DNA from: Paenibacillus thalictri
GTDB taxonomy: Bacteria; Bacillota; Bacilli; Paenibacillales; NBRC-103111
Reading direction: 5' to 3'
NCBI RefSeq assembly: GCF_004307995.1
Contig: NZ_SIRE01000024.1
Coordinates: forward strand, 62,001 to 126,000
DNA: 64,000 nucleotides
Shown: positions 45,503 through 54,151 of the stretch, in pieces
Layout: every line of letters starts with the position of its first letter
Numbering within the stretch: the first letter of the stretch is position 1
Position numbers and translations under genes: made by a program
The notes under the pieces: model-generated
The model's database searches: none
What the model saw: the letters and a program-made list of their open reading frames with translations, nothing else
What the model was told of the DNA's origin: nothing

Positions 45503-47776
45503 ATGCACGTTGCAATCAATAAAAAAATAATGCTGGCGCTGCTCATAGTTGTTCTGCTGGCGGTTTGCGCCGGGTTGTGGTTTTGGAGCTCTCCGGTGCG
45601 TGGTCTATTTACCAGCGGTGGCAAAAGCATTCCGGCCTCCGCTCTGCCGGTATTCGAAGAGGGCGGTGTCAAGCTAACCTCCGCCGCTAAAGAAGGTCAT
45701 TTGGCGGTTTACGACGGGAAGGCATGGAAACCGCAGTTTTGGTCGGGCGTCAACATGGGCGCCACTACGCCGGGCCATGCGCCTGGGGAGCTCAGTCCGA
45801 CGAAAGAGGATTATTTGCGCTGGTTTGCGCAAATGAAAGACATGCATGCGGATGTTGTCCGGGTGTACACGATACTGCCGCCGTATTTTTACGAGGCGCT
45901 GGCGGAATTCAACTCCGGTCGAACGGATCCGCTTTATATTTTGCAGGGCGTATGGGCGCCGGATGAACAGCTTGTCGGCGCGGACGGGCAAGGTTACGAC
46001 GCGCTGCAGCCGGAGACGATCCGCTTGTTCGAACAGGAAATTCGCGACGCGGTGCAAGCCGTTCACGGGCAGTTGAAACGGAAAGCGGAGCCCGGCCACG
46101 CATCCGGCAAATTTACTGCCGATGTTTCGCCTTATGTGCTTGGCTGGGTGATCGGCACCGAATGGGATCCTTTCGCTGTGAAGGCGACGGACGATGCGCA
46201 TCCCGGCATGCAGCCGTTCCGGGGCACTTATTTTCAGGCGGCCTCCGGCGCAACGCCTTTCGAAAGCTGGCTGGCCCAAATGATGGATGTTCTCGCGTTA
46301 GAGGACATGAAATACGGCTGGCAGCACCCGGTTTCATTCACCAACTGGGTGACGACCGACCCGCTGACGCATCCGAACGAGCCGCTTGACAACGAAGATA
46401 TGGTTTCGGTCGACCCGATGCGTATTGCTGCGCAAGAAAGCTGGAAAGCAGGTTATTTTGCCTCTTATCACGTTTACCCGTATTATCCCGACCTGCTGCG
46501 GTATGAGGAAAAATATCAGACTTACAAAGACAGTGAGGGGAACGTCAACCCTTATGCCGGCTATTTGCACGATTTGCGCGAGCATCACCGCGGCATCCCG
46601 CTAATCGTCGCCGAATACGGCGTGCCAAGCTCGCGGGGGATGGCTCATTTTGGTCCGTTGGACCGCAATCAGGGCATGCATACGGAAAAAGAGCAAGGGC
46701 AGATCGACGCAGATCTGTACCGCAGTATCTACAATGAAAGCTTCGATGGCGCGATGTTGTTTTCTTGGCAGGACGAATGGTTCAAAATTACGTGGAACAC
46801 GATGGAGCTCGACTCGCCGGTCGACCGCCGCCCGATGTGGCGAAATATGCTGACTAACGAGGAGCATTTTGGCGTGCTCGCGGTAGAGCCGGGGAATTCG
46901 GCGGACGATTTGGTCATATTGGACGGGAAGACCGGCGATTGGGACCGCCGCAAAAATACGGCGAGCCGGGATTACGACGGCTACAGCCTCACCGTCTCGC
47001 ATGATGAAGCTTATTTGTACATGCTGCTACAAAGCAAAAACGGCGATTGGAAGCTGGAAGACAAACCGCTGTATATCGGTTTCGACACATTGGATGGAGG
47101 AAGCGCCAAAGCCGACAAAGCGCCCGGAATCACCTTCAGCGGCGGGCAGGAATTTGTCATGAAGCTCGGCGGAGGGGAAGATTCGGCGATCTACGCGGGA
47201 AGCGCGTACGATTACCACACGTGGATGTACGGTCACCAAAGCAAAATGATGCCTTGGCAGGAGGCGTGGTCCCATTCGGAAAACGGGCTGTTTCTGCCTT
47301 GGAGGCTGCCGGTCGGCAAACCGATGACGCTGCCGCAAACCAAGGAGCAGCTGCCTTTTGAAGATGTCGAGGTGGGCAAGCTGCACTACGGCACATCGGA
47401 CCCAAGCAGCGACGAATTCAACAATTTGGCCGATTGGTATGCGCAAGGGCAGGTTATCGAGGTGCGTATTCCTTGGCTGCTGCTTGGTTTTACCGATCCC
47501 AGCACACATCGCGTATGGCGTTATCCTTATGAGGCCAACGGGTTCAAAATGACGGAAAGCAAGGCGGTCAAGGTAGAGCCGCATTTGTCCGCCAATCCCG
47601 ATCCGCTGGATCCGGTCGCTTACAAATGGGATAACTGGAATAAGCCGGCGTCTCACGAACGGCTGAAGAAAAGTTATCCGCTGCTGCAGAAAGCGTTCGG
47701 CGAGCTCGGACAGCAGCCGCCCAAAGCGGCTTCACCAGGCAAAGTGGACGTCGCTTCGCCGCAAGCTGCGCAATAA
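45503..47776 (+). CDS. membrane-anchored glycoside hydrolase-like protein, clan A barrel (paralogue B)
   Basis: A 757-residue protein with N-terminal anchor (ALLIVVLLAVCAGLWFW) and a TIM barrel with VIGTEWDP (E220) and IVAEYGVPSS (E371) as probable catalytic pair, then a beta-rich C-terminal part. It shares layout and long identical motifs with the protein at 33.9-36.1 kb, so one gene duplicated to close both operons. Likely hydrolase or transglycosidase acting on the exported polymer. The last codons (AAGCTGCGCAATAA) are part of a 37-bp tandem repeat. Confidence 0.8.
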   Translation: MHVAINKKIMLALLIVVLLAVCAGLWFWSSPVRGLFTSGGKSIPASALPVFEEGGVKLTSAAKEGHLAVYDGKAWKPQFWSGVNMGATTPGHAPGELSPTKEDYLRWFAQMKDMHADVVRVYTILPPYFYEALAEFNSGRTDPLYILQGVWAPDEQLVGADGQGYDALQPETIRLFEQEIRDAVQAVHGQLKRKAEPGHASGKFTADVSPYVLGWVIGTEWDPFAVKATDDAHPGMQPFRGTYFQAASGATPFESWLAQMMDVLALEDMKYGWQHPVSFTNWVTTDPLTHPNEPLDNEDMVSVDPMRIAAQESWKAGYFASYHVYPYYPDLLRYEEKYQTYKDSEGNVNPYAGYLHDLREHHRGIPLIVAEYGVPSSRGMAHFGPLDRNQGMHTEKEQGQIDADLYRSIYNESFDGAMLFSWQDEWFKITWNTMELDSPVDRRPMWRNMLTNEEHFGVLAVEPGNSADDLVILDGKTGDWDRRKNTASRDYDGYSLTVSHDEAYLYMLLQSKNGDWKLEDKPLYIGFDTLDGGSAKADKAPGITFSGGQEFVMKLGGGEDSAIYAGSAYDYHTWMYGHQSKMMPWQEAWSHSENGLFLPWRLPVGKPMTLPQTKEQLPFEDVEVGKLHYGTSDPSSDEFNNLADWYAQGQVIEVRIPWLLLGFTDPSTHRVWRYPYEANGFKMTESKAVKVEPHLSANPDPLDPVAYKWDNWNKPASHERLKKSYPLLQKAFGELGQQPPKAASPGKVDVASPQAAQ

Positions 47777-47850
47777 GCGGTAGTTCCTCTGTACACCGCA
47801 GGCTGCGCAATAAACGATAGTTCCTCTTTACATCGCAGGCTGCGCAATAA
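47760..47850. repeat. 37-bp tandem repeat (2.5 copies) that includes a stop codon
   Basis: Units start at 47760, 47797 and 47834, each beginning CGCAAGCTGCGCAATAA or CGCAGGCTGCGCAATAA and continuing into TAGTTCCTCT. The first unit contains the last four codons and stop of the preceding gene; the other copies lie downstream. Confidence 0.85.
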
Positions 47851-47865
47851 TTCGAAGTTTTTATT

Positions 47866-47893
47866 TTGAGCGTCTTCCGTTTTTATGTATAAT
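47866..47893 (+). promoter_or_regulatory. promoter of the DUF6509 gene
   Basis: TTGAGC (47866-47871), 16-base spacer, TATAAT (47888-47893), 35 bases before the GTG start. Confidence 0.7.
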
Positions 47894-47928
47894 AAAGTCC
47901 AGCAAGTTCATGAGAGGATGAGAAACAA

Positions 47929-48225
47929 GTGCTGGCAATAACGGGATACAGCGTGGAATTTGTAAAAGATCCGTTTGGCATCTTAACCGGCGAACGTTAT
48001 GAGTTCGAGTTGGATTTGGATGTCCCGGAGGATGACGAGCTGCACTCCGAAGACGGATTGTATGCGAGAGTCATTTACCGTGTGGAGGAAGGCCGCAGCG
48101 GCATCGTGAAATACGAGCTGTACGAAAGAAGTACAAGAAAGTATGTCGATTTTGAGCTGGAAGATGAGGAATTGAGCCAACTCGCCGCATTTTGCGAAGA
48201 ACATTGGCAGGAAGCGGATAAATAG
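47929..48225 (+). CDS. small acidic DUF6509-like protein
   Basis: A 98-residue soluble, acidic protein beginning MLAITGYSVEFVKDPFGILTG, matching the pattern of the DUF6509 family of Bacillales. No catalytic motif or membrane segment is present and no function is known. GTG start with GAGAGG upstream and its own promoter; it is not part of the polysaccharide operon. Confidence 0.8.
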   Translation: MLAITGYSVEFVKDPFGILTGERYEFELDLDVPEDDELHSEDGLYARVIYRVEEGRSGIVKYELYERSTRKYVDFELEDEELSQLAAFCEEHWQEADK

Positions 48226-48415
48226 ACGAAGCGCAGACAAGCGGCGATTCGATCAACGAATCCGTGTAATGCCAGTGGCGGTTAAGCGGATTCCGCAAGA
48301 CGCACCGCCCTATTTAATGGGTCAGAACCGTCGCCCGCACACAATCAACGCAAAGCGCAGAAGTACACCTTGCACAGTTAATCTAGACGGCCGGGCAACC
48401 GCGCCTCCGACAGCA

Positions 48416-48445
48416 AAAAGCTGGCTGCCCCAAGCAGCCAGCTTT
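48416..48445 (-). terminator. intrinsic terminator of the DUF6492-type gene
   Basis: AAAAAGCTGGCTGC pairs with GCAGCCAGCTTT around CCCAA. On the - strand the stem ends in TTTTT, 8 bases after the stop. The rest of 48226-48415 shows no gene. Confidence 0.85.
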
Positions 48446-48452
48446 GTTACGG

Positions 48453-49229
48453 TTATTTTGCTTTTCGTGCATACCATTTGCGCTTATGCAAAGAGATCGA
48501 TCTGAATTTGCTGGAAAGCTTTTTGACGGTGCCCGGTGTCAGCTGCGCGGTACTTATGCCCGAGCTTTTGTTGAGCCATGTTTTAAACTTGATTTGTCCC
48601 GGGTTCTGGGAATGCAGGAAATTGCCGTACGTTTCGAATTCCGAGAAGGCAAACTGTTTTTTTCGGTTGAAATTGTTTAGAATCGCCTTGTACCAAGGAG
48701 TTTGGTGCCTGGCTTCGATCGCTTTTTTCAGCTGCACGACTTTGGCTTTTTCAAACAGCATATAATGCGCGACAAACGACTTGCTTGAAGAACGTTTTTT
48801 GCCAAGCAGCTTGCGGTACGTCACAAAATATTCAGGCTGGCTCCAATTCCGGTAAAAAAACACGGTTTTGCCGTTGGCTCTGAACGTATGCGGCCGCAGT
48901 AAAATCGTATCCGCATCGATTGTCAAATAGAACTTCCGGTTCGTTAATTTGGTGCTTCCCAGCTTTAACAGCTGCTGGTACATCCAGCCGGAGCGCTCCC
49001 ATTTTGCGGAACTGTACCGGATATCCTTTTTGGTGATTGGAAGCACCGTGTTTTCATTGACAAACCTGCAGTTTTTGCGAGCGCACATCGCTTTGATCTT
49101 TTCACTTTCCGGCGAAACAACGATGATCTCTCCGATGGTATGGGTTACATGTTTCCGCACACTGTCGATGACAAGCGGAAGGGTGCCGAGATCTTTTTCG
49201 ATGGCCGGAATGATGACGTCAATGACCAT
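48453..49229 (-). CDS. DUF6492-type glycosyltransferase-like protein
   Basis: A 258-residue protein with a GT-A-like start (VIDVIIPAIEKDLGTL) and LTIDADTILLRPHTF, a DxD-type metal site near residue 105. C-terminal part basic (KWYARKAK). DUF6492 proteins are found in polysaccharide and teichoic-acid loci and are probably sugar transferases; none is well characterised. It is transcribed alone, away from its neighbours. Confidence 0.75.
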   Translation of the reverse strand: MVIDVIIPAIEKDLGTLPLVIDSVRKHVTHTIGEIIVVSPESEKIKAMCARKNCRFVNENTVLPITKKDIRYSSAKWERSGWMYQQLLKLGSTKLTNRKFYLTIDADTILLRPHTFRANGKTVFFYRNWSQPEYFVTYRKLLGKKRSSSKSFVAHYMLFEKAKVVQLKKAIEARHQTPWYKAILNNFNRKKQFAFSEFETYGNFLHSQNPGQIKFKTWLNKSSGISTAQLTPGTVKKLSSKFRSISLHKRKWYARKAK

Positions 49230-49397
49230 TTATTCAACTCCGTTTTAAAATTGACATAATAAAATCTGTAAGCAGAGTATGATGCCAGTGGGACGAAGGT
49301 GTGGGTAAAAGTTGAGTCGCGAGCATTCACGGCTCTATTTTTTTGCTGTTTTATGGTATGCTGAACGGAAGATGACCGGAGAGGAGCAATTACAAGC

Positions 49398-50636
49398 ATG
49401 AAGGCTGCAATATCGGGTGAGCTGTTGCGGCAGCAAGGGGCGCAGAAAAAATTGACCCGGGGGCTCATTTTGCTGATGGCGGTTGCATGCGGCATGGCGG
49501 TCGGCAATCTTTATTACAACCAGCCGCTGCTTGCCGATATCGGCCGGACGTTCGGTAAGACGGCCCGGGAAATCGGCTTTGTTGCAATGCTGACGCAAAT
49601 CGGCTATGCCATCGGTTTGTTTATGTTTGTTCCGCTGGGCGATATGAAGGAAAGACGCCGCATGATATGCCTGCTGCTGATCGCGGTGTCGGTTTCGCTG
49701 ATCGGTGTGGCGACGGCCCAGTCGCTGCTGTGGATTTGCATCGCCAGCCTGCTGGTCGGCATTACGACCGTCGTGCCGCAAATGATCATTCCGCTGGCGG
49801 CGCAGATGGCGGCTCCCGAGGAACGGGGCAAAGTGCTCGGCACCGTCATGAGTGGTCTGCTGATCGGCATTTTGCTGGCCAGAACGGTATCGGGCGCCGT
49901 TGGCGGCACGTGGGGCTGGCGTATCATGTTCTGCATCGCCGCGGGACTTATGCTTCTGCTGGCACTTGTAATGCGGCTCATGCTGCCGGAGAGCAGGCCG
50001 GAAACAAAGCTGACCTATAGAGAGCTGGTTTCGTCGATCGGCAGCCTGATCAAAACCCAGCCGGTGCTGCGGGAGGCGTCGTTTATCGCAGCGATGCAGT
50101 TCGGCAGCTTCAGCGTATTTTGGACCGCGCTTGTATTTTATATTGAAGGACCGCCGTATCATTACGGCAGCCAGGTTGCCGGCTTGTTCGGACTCGTCGG
50201 GGCCGCCGGAGCATTGGCCGCGCCGCTCACGGGCAGGTTGTCCGACCGCTACAGCCGGAAAATGATCGTTGGCATCGTCAGCTTTGTTACGCTGCTGTCG
50301 TTTGCTTGCTTTTGGCTGTTTGGCTATCGGCTCTGGGGGCTTGTGGTCGGTGTAGTACTTCTTGATTTGGCAGTACAGGGCGGGCAAATCGCCAATCAGT
50401 CGCGGATGTACGCGCTTGTGCCGGAGGCGAGGAGCAGGCTGAACACCGTGTATACGGGGTCTACATTTTTGATCGGCTCGCTTGGTTCGGGGCTCGGCAG
50501 CTATACTTGGAGCGTATGGGGCTGGAACGGGGTTTGCGCGACGGGCGCAGCGATGGTTTCCGCCGGATTTATCGTATGGGCGATATGCCGCATCCGGGAA
50601 CGTAAAATGCCAAAGGAGATTGAATTATCCGCATGA
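49398..50636 (+). CDS. MFS transporter
   Basis: A 412-residue, 12-helix transporter. It has GNLYYNQPLLADIGRTF near the start and GDMKERRRM as motif A, the pattern of the YybF/YgaY-like efflux branch. Its stop overlaps the start of the PAP2 phosphatase gene (ATGA), suggesting a joint transcript. Substrate unknown. Confidence 0.9.
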   Translation: MKAAISGELLRQQGAQKKLTRGLILLMAVACGMAVGNLYYNQPLLADIGRTFGKTAREIGFVAMLTQIGYAIGLFMFVPLGDMKERRRMICLLLIAVSVSLIGVATAQSLLWICIASLLVGITTVVPQMIIPLAAQMAAPEERGKVLGTVMSGLLIGILLARTVSGAVGGTWGWRIMFCIAAGLMLLLALVMRLMLPESRPETKLTYRELVSSIGSLIKTQPVLREASFIAAMQFGSFSVFWTALVFYIEGPPYHYGSQVAGLFGLVGAAGALAAPLTGRLSDRYSRKMIVGIVSFVTLLSFACFWLFGYRLWGLVVGVVLLDLAVQGGQIANQSRMYALVPEARSRLNTVYTGSTFLIGSLGSGLGSYTWSVWGWNGVCATGAAMVSAGFIVWAICRIRERKMPKEIELSA

Positions 50637-51304
50637 AATTAAATGGGCGGCTCGCGGCCGCTTTTATCGTCAGTTTGTTATGTGCAGCCGGCTTTGGGCT
50701 GATTGCGTTATTTGTAAGCAGCAAGCAAATCGCCGCATTCGATCAGACGTTGGTTTCGCTTGTTCAAGGCATGGAGACACCGGCTTTAACCCAAATCATG
50801 AAATGCTTCACAACGATCGGTTCGGGTAAATATTCGTCTATTTTGGCGCTGGCCATCGTTCTGTTTTTATATTTCGTGCTGCATCACCGCAAGGAGCTGA
50901 TCTTGTTTGTTTGGGTGACGGGAGGAACGTGGCTTCTGAACGAAGGGCTTAAAGCGGTTTTTCAGCGCGCCCGGCCGGATATTCACCGGATTGTGCAGGC
51001 GACCGGCTACAGCTTTCCGAGCGGTCATTCGATGGCGGCTTTCAGCTTGTACGGGGTATTTGCTTTTTTGTTGTGGCGCCACATTCCTTCCGCCTTAGGG
51101 AGAATCGTGTTGATTGCTCTGAGCGGCATTTTGATTTTGATGATCGGGATCAGCCGAATTTATCTGGGTGTGCACTACCCAAGCGACGTGCTGGGAGGTT
51201 TTTTGGCAAGCGGCTGCTGGGTATTCCTCTCAGTCTGGATATTTCGCAGGTATATTCAGAAGGGGAGACAGCGCAGGCGGGAAATATACAAGAGAAGCAA
51301 TTAA
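50633..51304 (+). CDS. PAP2 phosphatase, undecaprenyl-diphosphatase-like
   Basis: A 223-residue membrane protein with the three PAP2 motifs KAVFQRARP, YSFPSGHSM and RIYLGVHYPSD, giving the catalytic His-Arg-His set. BcrC-like members recycle undecaprenyl diphosphate outside the membrane and can raise bacitracin tolerance. Six helices are predicted. Coupled to the preceding MFS gene. Confidence 0.92.
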   Translation: MKLNGRLAAAFIVSLLCAAGFGLIALFVSSKQIAAFDQTLVSLVQGMETPALTQIMKCFTTIGSGKYSSILALAIVLFLYFVLHHRKELILFVWVTGGTWLLNEGLKAVFQRARPDIHRIVQATGYSFPSGHSMAAFSLYGVFAFLLWRHIPSALGRIVLIALSGILILMIGISRIYLGVHYPSDVLGGFLASGCWVFLSVWIFRRYIQKGRQRRREIYKRSN

Positions 51305-51439
51305 CCCATATGTATGCAAAATGATCCAAAACCGGCACAGTTTGGCGATCTGGGAGACGGACAAGTATGTTGGATGGAGAGCCGGAACCGGGCGGATATG
51401 CGAATTTCGACTACATCAATCGAATAACAACAATAAAAG

Positions 51440-51466
51440 CAGACTGTCCGTGCAGTCTGTTTTTTT
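51440..51466 (+). terminator. intrinsic terminator after the MFS/PAP2 operon
   Basis: CAGACTG (51440-51446), loop, CAGTCTG (51453-51459) and seven T. It stands about 130 bases after the PAP2 stop; the bases between hold no recognisable gene. Confidence 0.8.
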
Positions 51467-51563
51467 GCAAATAAATTTACAATTCCTTAACAAAATGGCC
51501 AACAAATTAGATATACTGGGATTATTGTGAATATTTTGTAAATATGAATAAAGGAGTGCTTCC

Positions 51564-52472
51564 GTGTATACGGTCAAACTTGCCGCAGCCGGCTCCGAAT
51601 CCAAAAGCCGAATTGGCTCCAAAGCATTGCAGCTGGCAAAACTTTCCGAGCTTCATGTCGCCGTTCCCGGAGGTTTTGTCGTTACCTCCGAGGCGCTCTC
51701 GCTATTTTTGACTCAAAATTCGCTGCTTTTCGGCCATATGGAGGATAATGTGGAGCAGCGGTTTTCGCGGGCCGCGCTGCCGGAGGAAGTGTGGCGAGAG
51801 GTGGCGTCCGCTTTTGAATGGTTGTATGAAGGTGAGTGTAACGACGCTCCGATCGCAGTAGCGGTTCGATCGTCCTCATCCGCCGAAGACTTGGAAGCGG
51901 CTTCATTTGCCGGACAATATGAGACGATACTGAATGTGACCAGTTTGGCTCATCTTATGGAAAGCTTAAAACGCTGCTGGGCTTCGTTATTTTCATCGAG
52001 AGTAAGAGCTTACGCCCTGCAGAACGATTTGAAATGGGACGCCGCCGGTCTTCCCATGGGAGTACTTGTCCAGCGTATGGTGCAGGCCGATGTGTCCGGC
52101 GTTATTTTCAGCATCAATCCAGTGACACAGAACCGGGATGAAATCGTCATTAACGCAAGTTATGGCTTGGGGGAAGCGGTCGTCTCCGGTCTCGTAACTC
52201 CCGATGCATTTTATGTGAACAAAACCGACGGTCATATCGTACGCGAGCTTGGTTTAAAAGAATTGAAGATTGTCGCTAAGGACAAAGAGACCGTCGAAGC
52301 GGAAACGACGGAAGAAGAGCAAAACCGCTTCTGTCTGAACGATGCGCAAATTACCGAATTGGTCAGGCAAACGACCGCCATCGAAGCTTTCTTCGCCCGC
52401 CCGGTCGATATCGAATTTGCGGTCAAGGACAGCCGCGTTTATATTTTGCAGGCCAGGCCTGTTACCGGTTAA
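51564..52472 (+). CDS. PEP/pyruvate-binding ATP-grasp half of a split rifampicin-phosphotransferase-like enzyme
   Basis: A 302-residue protein equal to the ATP-binding domain of Rph/PEP-synthase enzymes: GSKALQLAKLSELHVAVPGGFVVT at the start (split here only in quotation), VAVRSSSSAEDLEAASFAGQ, GVIFSINPVT, and the domain-ending ILQARPVTG. In one-chain enzymes the substrate and phospho-histidine domains follow directly; here they are encoded by the next gene. GTG start with AAGGAG. The true stop and the good ribosome site of the second gene argue that the split is real. Confidence 0.9.
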   Translation: MYTVKLAAAGSESKSRIGSKALQLAKLSELHVAVPGGFVVTSEALSLFLTQNSLLFGHMEDNVEQRFSRAALPEEVWREVASAFEWLYEGECNDAPIAVAVRSSSSAEDLEAASFAGQYETILNVTSLAHLMESLKRCWASLFSSRVRAYALQNDLKWDAAGLPMGVLVQRMVQADVSGVIFSINPVTQNRDEIVINASYGLGEAVVSGLVTPDAFYVNKTDGHIVRELGLKELKIVAKDKETVEAETTEEEQNRFCLNDAQITELVRQTTAIEAFFARPVDIEFAVKDSRVYILQARPVTG

Positions 52473-52522
52473 CCCGGGCGGGCCGGCTAAAAATCACTCA
52501 AGCCGGAGGCGAGGTATAAGGG

Positions 52523-54151
52523 ATGCTGATTAAAGAATCGTTTCAAAACGAATTGATTCTGAGCGAGCAAGACAAACAGACGGGTTTTTGGGTGCAGGAC
52601 GACGTTCATTTGGCTCACGCGTTAACTCCGCTGTTCGCATCGTTTATGGTGCCGGCGGTGACGGAAGGGACGAAGGCTGCATTTGCCAATATGAAGATGC
52701 CGCTCACCCAATTCCGCTTTAAACTGGCGGATAGCCGTGTGTATCAGCAAAACGTGCCGTTTCCGGGAGATTTTGAGGAGCGGCTCGAAGCTCACAAGGC
52801 GGCGGTTAAACCGCTGCTGCCGGTGCTAAAAGCACGTTTGCAGCGCATTGTCGACGAGGAACTTATGCCCTTTTATCATCGTTTGGATGCTTACCGCAGC
52901 ATGAAGTTTGATGCTGCCGAGACCGCGGAGAAGATCAAGGAGCTTCACGATTTTTACAAGAGGGCATGGCAGCTGCACTTCGAAATCGTCATGCCCCGCA
53001 CCGGTTTTATGGCGCTGGAGCAGCTGTATGCGCAGCTAACGGGGGAAACGGATACGACCGTCATATACGATCTGTTGTCCGGCGTCATGAATAAGTCGCT
53101 GGAAACGGATCGCGAGCTGTGGCTGTTGGCGGGATTGGCCAAACAATCGCGGGAGGTTGCTGCGTGTTTTGCGGAAGCGGACGGCTCCGGGTATATGGAG
53201 CGGCTTGCCTCCTGTGCGGAGGGAGCGGCTTTTCTGGAGAAGCTGCTGGGTGTATTGGACGTATATGGATACCGCTGCGCTAATTCTCACGAATTTTCCG
53301 ACGAAACGTGGATAGAGAATCCGGAGCAAGCGCTGCGGATCATCACCTCCTATATGGGAAAGGACTATGATTTTGACGGTGAGTTTGCGCAAACGGTTGA
53401 GAAGCGTAAGGAGAGAACGGCAGAAGCGTACGCCAAATTGCCCGATGGCGAGCTGAAGCAAACGTTTGTCATGATGCATGAATGGGCGCTCGACTGCTGG
53501 GGGCTGGATGAAGATCATCATTTTTATATCGATGCGATGCTGCCGGCCAAATCTCGGCATTTTCTGCTCAGCGTCGGCGAATCGTTGGTTGAGCAAGGCG
53601 TGTTTTCGTCGCGGGAAGACATTTGCTATTTATATTTGGATGAACTGCTCGAGGCGATCGTTTCGCCGTCTTCGCTGCAGAGCATTGTCGACCAACGTAA
53701 AGCGGAGTATGAGGAGAATAAACGCAAGCAGGTGCCGCCATTCTACGGAACGCCGCCGCAAGGCGGGTTGGACCCGGCGCTGGAACGTATTTTTGGAGGG
53801 AAACCTCCGGAAATCGAAGAGAAGGAAATGACGTTTAAAGGTTACGCCGCTTCACAGGGCATCTATACGGGGACAGTTAAGGTTGTGCGTGGTCCTGAAG
53901 ATTTTGTGAAGGTAAAGCAGGGCGATGTGTTGGTCTGCAAAACGACAACACCGCCATGGACGGTTTTATTTTCCGTTGTAGGCGCCATCGTTACCGACGC
54001 GGGAGGCATCTTATCGCACGCGGGAACCGTGGCGAGGGAGTATAAGCTGCCTGCGGTTGTGGGATGCAAGGTAGCGACGACCGTCTTGCAGGATGGCGAT
54101 AAGGTGACGGTGGACGGGACGCAAGGAGTGGTGCATTTTGGCGAGCGCTAG
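52523..54151 (+). CDS. substrate-binding plus phospho-histidine half of a split rifampicin-phosphotransferase-like enzyme
   Basis: A 542-residue protein. Residues 1-410 match the substrate (RIF) domain of Rph-type enzymes, starting with FWVQDDVHLAHALTPL. The last 80 residues form the swivelling phospho-histidine domain, with GGILSHAGTVAREY and catalytic H499. Together with the upstream ATP-grasp protein it would move a phosphoryl group from ATP to a small molecule, in Rph the antibiotic rifampicin. The substrate here is unproven. GGAGG and AAGGG precede the ATG; the frame differs from the first gene. It overlaps the following MFS gene by 14 bases. Confidence 0.88.
   Translation: MLIKESFQNELILSEQDKQTGFWVQDDVHLAHALTPLFASFMVPAVTEGTKAAFANMKMPLTQFRFKLADSRVYQQNVPFPGDFEERLEAHKAAVKPLLPVLKARLQRIVDEELMPFYHRLDAYRSMKFDAAETAEKIKELHDFYKRAWQLHFEIVMPRTGFMALEQLYAQLTGETDTTVIYDLLSGVMNKSLETDRELWLLAGLAKQSREVAACFAEADGSGYMERLASCAEGAAFLEKLLGVLDVYGYRCANSHEFSDETWIENPEQALRIITSYMGKDYDFDGEFAQTVEKRKERTAEAYAKLPDGELKQTFVMMHEWALDCWGLDEDHHFYIDAMLPAKSRHFLLSVGESLVEQGVFSSREDICYLYLDELLEAIVSPSSLQSIVDQRKAEYEENKRKQVPPFYGTPPQGGLDPALERIFGGKPPEIEEKEMTFKGYAASQGIYTGTVKVVRGPEDFVKVKQGDVLVCKTTTPPWTVLFSVVGAIVTDAGGILSHAGTVAREYKLPAVVGCKVATTVLQDGDKVTVDGTQGVVHFGER

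Noticed and set aside
49335-50387. 350-codon - strand frame
   Set aside because: Antisense shadow of the MFS gene at 49.4-50.6 kb; Gln/Arg/His-rich and without family features.
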